DNA from: Clostridiales bacterium DTU053
GTDB lineage: Bacteria > Bacillota > Clostridia > Oscillospirales > Acutalibacteraceae
Assembly (NCBI GenBank): GCA_001512765.1
Contig: LFSO01000018.1
Coordinates: 67,878 to 101,818 of the forward strand
Length of the DNA: 33,941 bases
Direction: 5' to 3'
Part shown: positions 31,207 to 33,941 of the stretch, in pieces
Layout: each line of letters begins with the position of its first letter
Position numbering within the stretch: the first letter of the stretch is position 1
Notes under the pieces: model-generated
The model's input: only the letters and a program-made list of their open reading frames with translations
Database searches by the model: none
What the model was told of the DNA's origin: nothing
Program-made: the position numbers and the translations under genes

Positions 31207-32190
31207 TTAAAAGCCTCCCGCGGCGACCGCTAGGGCGGCAATATCTCCTATAGAGTCGCCCAGTTCGGCGGGTTTTATACTGCAAACCTCGGCAGAGATT
31301 TTTAATGCCTCTTTCTCAATAACTTTCATGACTCTATTATGGAAAAACTCTGTGTTCCTCTCATAAATACTGCCGATGACAATGACCTCGGGGTTGAGAA
31401 TGTCGATTATAATAGACAGCCCGAACCCCAGCTTTTCTGCGCATAGCTCATAGACGGAAAGGGCGAATTTATCTCCCGCCTTCATAGCCTCGGCCAGATT
31501 CTTCGCGCTGAGATTTCTCTCGTTAATATCCTCTTTAGATTTTAAGAGGCTGCTGACTTCTCCTTTTTCAAGAGCCTTCAGTGCCATTTCGCAGGCGGTG
31601 CGGGCTATTCCGCCGCCGCTGCAAAATCCCTCAAAGGAGCCCCTTTTGCCGTAGCCCTCGGCTCCGTCCTCGGCGAGTCTTATATGACCCACCTCGCCCG
31701 CCATGTCGTTGGTGCCGCTGTAGAGTCTGCCGTCAAGGATAAGCCCCGCTCCCATGCCTGTGCCGAAGGTCAGGAATACGGCGTTGCTGCTGCCCCTTGC
31801 CGCGCCGAAACGCCACTCTGCAAGGGCACAGGCGTTGGCGTCGTTCTGGAGCCTGACGGGTACGGGGTATTTGTCTGAGATAATCTTTACAATATTAATG
31901 TCGTCCCAGCCCTTTAAATTGGGCGGGGATTTTATTATGCCTTTTTTGCTGTCAAGGGGGCCGCCGCAGCTAATTCCGATGCCCTTTATATCTGAAACGG
32001 ACACGCTGTTTCTATATAGGACAAGGTCAATCTTTTCGCATATCTCGTCGATAACCTTAAAGGGACCTCTTTCGTTCTCGGTGGGAAAGGCCTCTTTGTC
32101 CAGCACCTCGACAATTCCTTTGTCCATGTCCGCTGCGCCCAAAGAAACGGCGCACTTGGTTCCGCCTATGTCTATGCCTATAAGGAGCAT
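31207..32190 (-). CDS. ROK-family sugar kinase lacking the usual zinc-binding cysteines
   Basis: This 327-residue protein has the ROK layout: N-terminal GIDIGGTKCAVSLG for ATP phosphate, SCGGPLD, catalytic D117 in NDANACALAEWRFGA, FGTGMGAGL and GEVGHIRL with H169. ROK kinases phosphorylate glucose, fructose, N-acetylmannosamine and similar sugars. At the position where ROK proteins have CxCGxxGCxE, this one has GYGKRGSFEG (179-188), so the zinc site is missing although the Glu and the His remain. There is no N-terminal helix-turn-helix, so it is a kinase rather than a repressor. ATG has AAAGGA 8 nt upstream. It lies between the ComEA-like and SIS genes on the same strand with short gaps. Confidence 0.9.
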   Translation of the reverse strand: MLLIGIDIGGTKCAVSLGAADMDKGIVEVLDKEAFPTENERGPFKVIDEICEKIDLVLYRNSVSVSDIKGIGISCGGPLDSKKGIIKSPPNLKGWDDINIVKIISDKYPVPVRLQNDANACALAEWRFGAARGSSNAVFLTFGTGMGAGLILDGRLYSGTNDMAGEVGHIRLAEDGAEGYGKRGSFEGFCSGGGIARTACEMALKALEKGEVSSLLKSKEDINERNLSAKNLAEAMKAGDKFALSVYELCAEKLGFGLSIIIDILNPEVIVIGSIYERNTEFFHNRVMKVIEKEALKISAEVCSIKPAELGDSIGDIAALAVAAGGF

Positions 32191-32205
32191 ATCAGATTCC
32201 TTTCG

Positions 32206-32787
32206 CTAATTTACAACTATCCAGTCTTTGATGTTTTCATAGGTTTTCTCGCCTATGCCTTTTACTTTCATTATGTCTTCCTTGCCCTCAAAGGGGCCGT
32301 ATGTTTTTCTGTAGTCAATGATAGCCTGAGCCTTGACTTCGCCAATGCCTTTTAAGCGCATGAGCTCGCTTTTGCCCGCGGTGTTGATGTTGATGGGCTT
32401 GGTAAGCTTCCCTTTGGAGCCGCCGGAGCTTGACTTTTTTGTTGTTGAGGAACTTCCTGAGCTTGATTTCTCAATTGCTGATGAGCTGCTCTCATGCGTT
32501 TTGGCGGTGGTCTCGGTGCTTGCGGGTTTGCTTTCCGTTTCGGTTTCTTTAAGGGTTTCTTCGATTATCGGCTCTGTTTTGGTTTCGCCCCCGAAAAGCT
32601 CGCTTTGGAGGTCGTAAAGGTTCTCCGTGGCTGCTTTTGTGGTAACGCTGCCGTAAACGGCTTCCAGTTTGTCCTTTGACTTTTCGTAATCCAAAAAAAA
32701 GCTGAATGTCAATAGTGAGAGAAGACAGATTATCGATACCAGCAGCTTTTCCCGCCTGCTGAGACTATGGAGACTTAGCCGACTCAA
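32206..32787 (-). CDS. ComEA-like helix-hairpin-helix DNA-binding protein, membrane-anchored
   Basis: The 193-residue protein has one N-terminal membrane helix (about residues 14-32), a Ser/Thr/Glu/Lys-rich low-complexity linker (about 60-130), and two helix-hairpin-helix units (130-193) containing ININTAGKSELMRLKGIG and a second KVKGIGEKTYENI. This is the ComEA arrangement; ComEA binds incoming double-stranded DNA outside the membrane during transformation. ComEC and the rest of the uptake machinery are not in the window, so a role in competence is inferred from domain layout only. The start is TTG at 32787 with GGGGTGAGG a few bases upstream. It lies 21 nt after the lipoprotein gene and 15 nt before the ROK gene. 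Confidence 0.88.
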   Translation of the reverse strand: MSRLSLHSLSRREKLLVSIICLLSLLTFSFFLDYEKSKDKLEAVYGSVTTKAATENLYDLQSELFGGETKTEPIIEETLKETETESKPASTETTAKTHESSSSAIEKSSSGSSSTTKKSSSGGSKGKLTKPININTAGKSELMRLKGIGEVKAQAIIDYRKTYGPFEGKEDIMKVKGIGEKTYENIKDWIVVN

Positions 32788-32808
32788 GTCCTCACCCCAT
32801 TTATTTCT

Positions 32809-33564
32809 TTAATCCGCCGCGGATGTCTCCTCCGCAGAGGATTCGCTGCCGTTGTCAATAACGCCGAGCTCTGTGAGCTTATACTTTGAAATGTCGGGGA
32901 TTAGGTTTTCCGCGTCGGGGGCTTCCCGGCTGAACTCGGTCAGCTTCCAGCCAAATGCAAGTCCGCCGGTGCCGTCATAAACCTCGCAGCGGGAGGCAAA
33001 GCCGAATTCTGTGTCAATCCAAATATAGGCGATTCTCGTCAGGACGCTGTCCTGATATTCCATCTGGATATATTTCTTTGCGGGTCTGCCCGCTATCACA
33101 TCTTCGGAGCTGTAAATCACATTCTCCTTTGAAATAAACGAGGGATCGCTGAGCGACAGCTGCATAAAGCCGGACACCAGCTTTTCAAGGCTCCTGCCCT
33201 TCAGCACAGCATGGGTGCCCTTTTTGGTGGAGGGGTTGAGAATGTACCTGTCTATGCCCTCGTCGCCCTGTTTGTAGTAGGTCATAACCTTGCTTTCGTT
33301 GTCAACGGCGCAGAAGAATCCGTCATCCCTGTATTCCGAAAGCACGGAAACGGTTTTGCCCTTTGTGTATTCGTATGTAAGGCTGTATTTATAGCGCCAT
33401 TCGCTTGAGAAATTGGGGGCGCTCACGGTTTCGGTCTCGGTGGTCTCGGGGTCGGAGTAATCGGGAACATCTATGGTGGGATTTGAACGCCTGTTGCAGG
33501 CGGAGATTGCGAATAAACAGGAAATTACAGCGACGCTCGCGGTCAGCTTTTTGACAAAATTCAT
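32809..33564 (-). CDS. Lipoprotein of unknown function, possibly LolA-like fold
   Basis: I do not recognise the family with certainty. The 251-residue protein has a lipoprotein signal peptide with lipobox ISAC (C23 as the lipidated residue), then a Thr/Glu-rich linker (PETTETETVS). A soluble domain of alternating beta-strands follows, including VIAGRPAKKYIQMEY, YIWIDTEFG and CEVYDGTGG. Those last elements resemble the strand pattern of LolA/LppX-like lipoprotein domains, but I cannot confirm that. The ATG at 33564 has GGAGG 4 nt upstream; the in-frame ATG at 33660 lies in the promoter. It heads a likely operon with the ComEA-like gene, ROK kinase and SIS isomerase. Confidence 0.82.
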   Translation of the reverse strand: MNFVKKLTASVAVISCLFAISACNRRSNPTIDVPDYSDPETTETETVSAPNFSSEWRYKYSLTYEYTKGKTVSVLSEYRDDGFFCAVDNESKVMTYYKQGDEGIDRYILNPSTKKGTHAVLKGRSLEKLVSGFMQLSLSDPSFISKENVIYSSEDVIAGRPAKKYIQMEYQDSVLTRIAYIWIDTEFGFASRCEVYDGTGGLAFGWKLTEFSREAPDAENLIPDISKYKLTELGVIDNGSESSAEETSAAD

Positions 33565-33628
33565 AATTCCTCCGTGTTTTAGGCAAAAGCCGAAATGGCT
33601 TAGACTTATTATTTTTTCTCTAACGGTT

Positions 33629-33657
33629 ATTATGAAATACCCTGAGCCTTTTGTCAA
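33629..33657 (-). promoter_or_regulatory. Promoter of the lipoprotein-comEA-ROK-SIS operon
   Basis: On the minus strand, a perfect TTGACA (33657-33652), a 17-nt spacer and CATAAT (33634-33629). Confidence 0.75.
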
Positions 33658-33699
33658 CATAAACGCCCTTTTTTCGCCATGTTATGGGGTTCCCGAAAG

Positions 33700-33728
33700 G
33701 ATAATCCGCGGGCGGATTATCAGTTTTT
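33700..33728 (+). terminator. Orphan terminator-like hairpin between divergent promoters
   Basis: GATAATCCGC (33700-33709) and GCGGATTATC (33712-33721) are perfect arms, followed by AGTTTTTTAATT. It has the form of a plus-strand terminator, but no plus-strand gene ends upstream. It may stop antisense transcription, or be a binding site. The rest of 33658-33806 shows no gene. Confidence 0.5.
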
Positions 33729-33806
33729 TAATTCTCCCAGCGGAGTGCAAACAAACGGAAATTTAGGATATTGGTACAATAATTGGGACTGTCCGCCGCC
33801 AAAAGG

Positions 33807-33835
33807 TTGACTTATTTCCAAAAAGAATCTATAAT
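33807..33835 (+). promoter_or_regulatory. Strong promoter of the exported protein gene at the right edge
   Basis: TTGACT, a 17-nt spacer and a perfect TATAAT: one of the two best promoter matches in the window. Confidence 0.8.
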
Positions 33836-33884
33836 TTACTTGTGAAAAATTTTGGAAAATATATACAAAAAGGAGGAACAGGAG

Positions 33885-33941
33885 TTGACTAAAAGGCTTA
33901 AGAAACAATTGACAGCCACCCTCGCATTGGTTTTAGCGCTT
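33885..33941 (+). CDS. N-terminus of a probable exported protein (cut by the window edge)
   Basis: TTG at 33885 opens a frame reading MTKRLKKQLTATLALVLAL for 19 codons to the edge. A basic N-terminus followed by a hydrophobic Ala/Leu run is a signal peptide or membrane anchor. AGGAGG at 33871-33876 is 8 nt upstream, and a near-consensus promoter precedes it. The function cannot be told. Confidence 0.72.
   Translation, partial: MTKRLKKQLTATLALVLAL

Noticed and set aside
1..33941. CRISPR array, insertion sequence, prophage or integrated element
   Set aside because: No regularly spaced repeats, transposase, integrase or phage structural genes were seen; the single tRNA is not flanked by an att-like repeat or integrase.

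Overview
This window looks like chromosome from an endospore-forming, anaerobic Clostridia (Firmicutes), most like an uncultured Oscillospirales/Ruminococcaceae gut bacterium. The sequence evidence is a dipicolinate synthase pair (dpaA-dpaB, spore core), pyruvate phosphate dikinase, a small 2[4Fe-4S] ferredoxin, an aldo/keto reductase with a ferredoxin tail, several plant-polysaccharide enzymes, strong AGGAGG-type ribosome binding sites, and frequent TTG starts. I see no phage, insertion sequence, CRISPR array or plasmid genes. The taxonomic placement is inference from gene content, not from a marker search.

Layout. 1-1.0 kb: RNase P RNA (rnpB, minus strand), its terminator, and a small membrane protein whose ribosome binding site sits inside that terminator. 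1.0-4.2 kb: an alkaline-phosphatase-superfamily hydrolase diverging from a cytosolic GH78 alpha-L-rhamnosidase. 4.6-7.3 kb: murA, a WalJ-like metallohydrolase and rlmH. 7.5-10.2 kb: ppdK. 10.2-13.9 kb (minus): a CE15-type glucuronoyl esterase, an MFS transporter and an M14 carboxypeptidase. 14.0-16.7 kb: a zinc-ribbon/TM2 protein, then a minus-strand operon of ferredoxin-tailed aldo/keto reductase, ECF transporter S component and DUF1893 protein. 16.8 kb: tRNA-Pro(UGG). 17.1-19.3 kb: a large secreted or anchored right-handed beta-helix (GH141-like) protein. 19.4-25.2 kb: FHA protein, SEDS glycosyltransferase, class B PBP, and a GH31 glycosidase. 25.2-30.4 kb: murC (minus), dpaA-dpaB (plus), ispE (minus), a PHP phosphatase (plus) and a ferredoxin (minus). 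30.5-33.6 kb (minus): lipoprotein, ComEA-like protein, ROK kinase and SIS isomerase. The window ends in the first 19 codons of a probable exported protein.

How the genes work together. Cell-wall synthesis is a recurring theme: murA, murC, a SEDS/PBP pair with an FHA protein in front, and a WalJ-like protein. A second theme is intracellular breakdown of imported plant glycans. GH78, GH31 and CE15 enzymes all lack signal peptides, and the CE15 gene lies next to a sugar-type MFS transporter. Spore formation is represented by dpaAB.

Most transcription units are bounded by clear intrinsic terminators, many usable from both strands, and several have near-consensus sigma-A-type promoters (for example at 33807-33835 and 1866-1893). 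I found no clear new defence or mobile system. The most interesting points are the FHA-SEDS-PBP cassette with a long SEDS cytoplasmic tail, the rnpB terminator that contains a gene's ribosome binding site, the cytosolic CE15 locus with a candidate operator, a Lys/Arg-rich tail on the GH31 enzyme, and a ROK kinase lacking the usual zinc cysteines.
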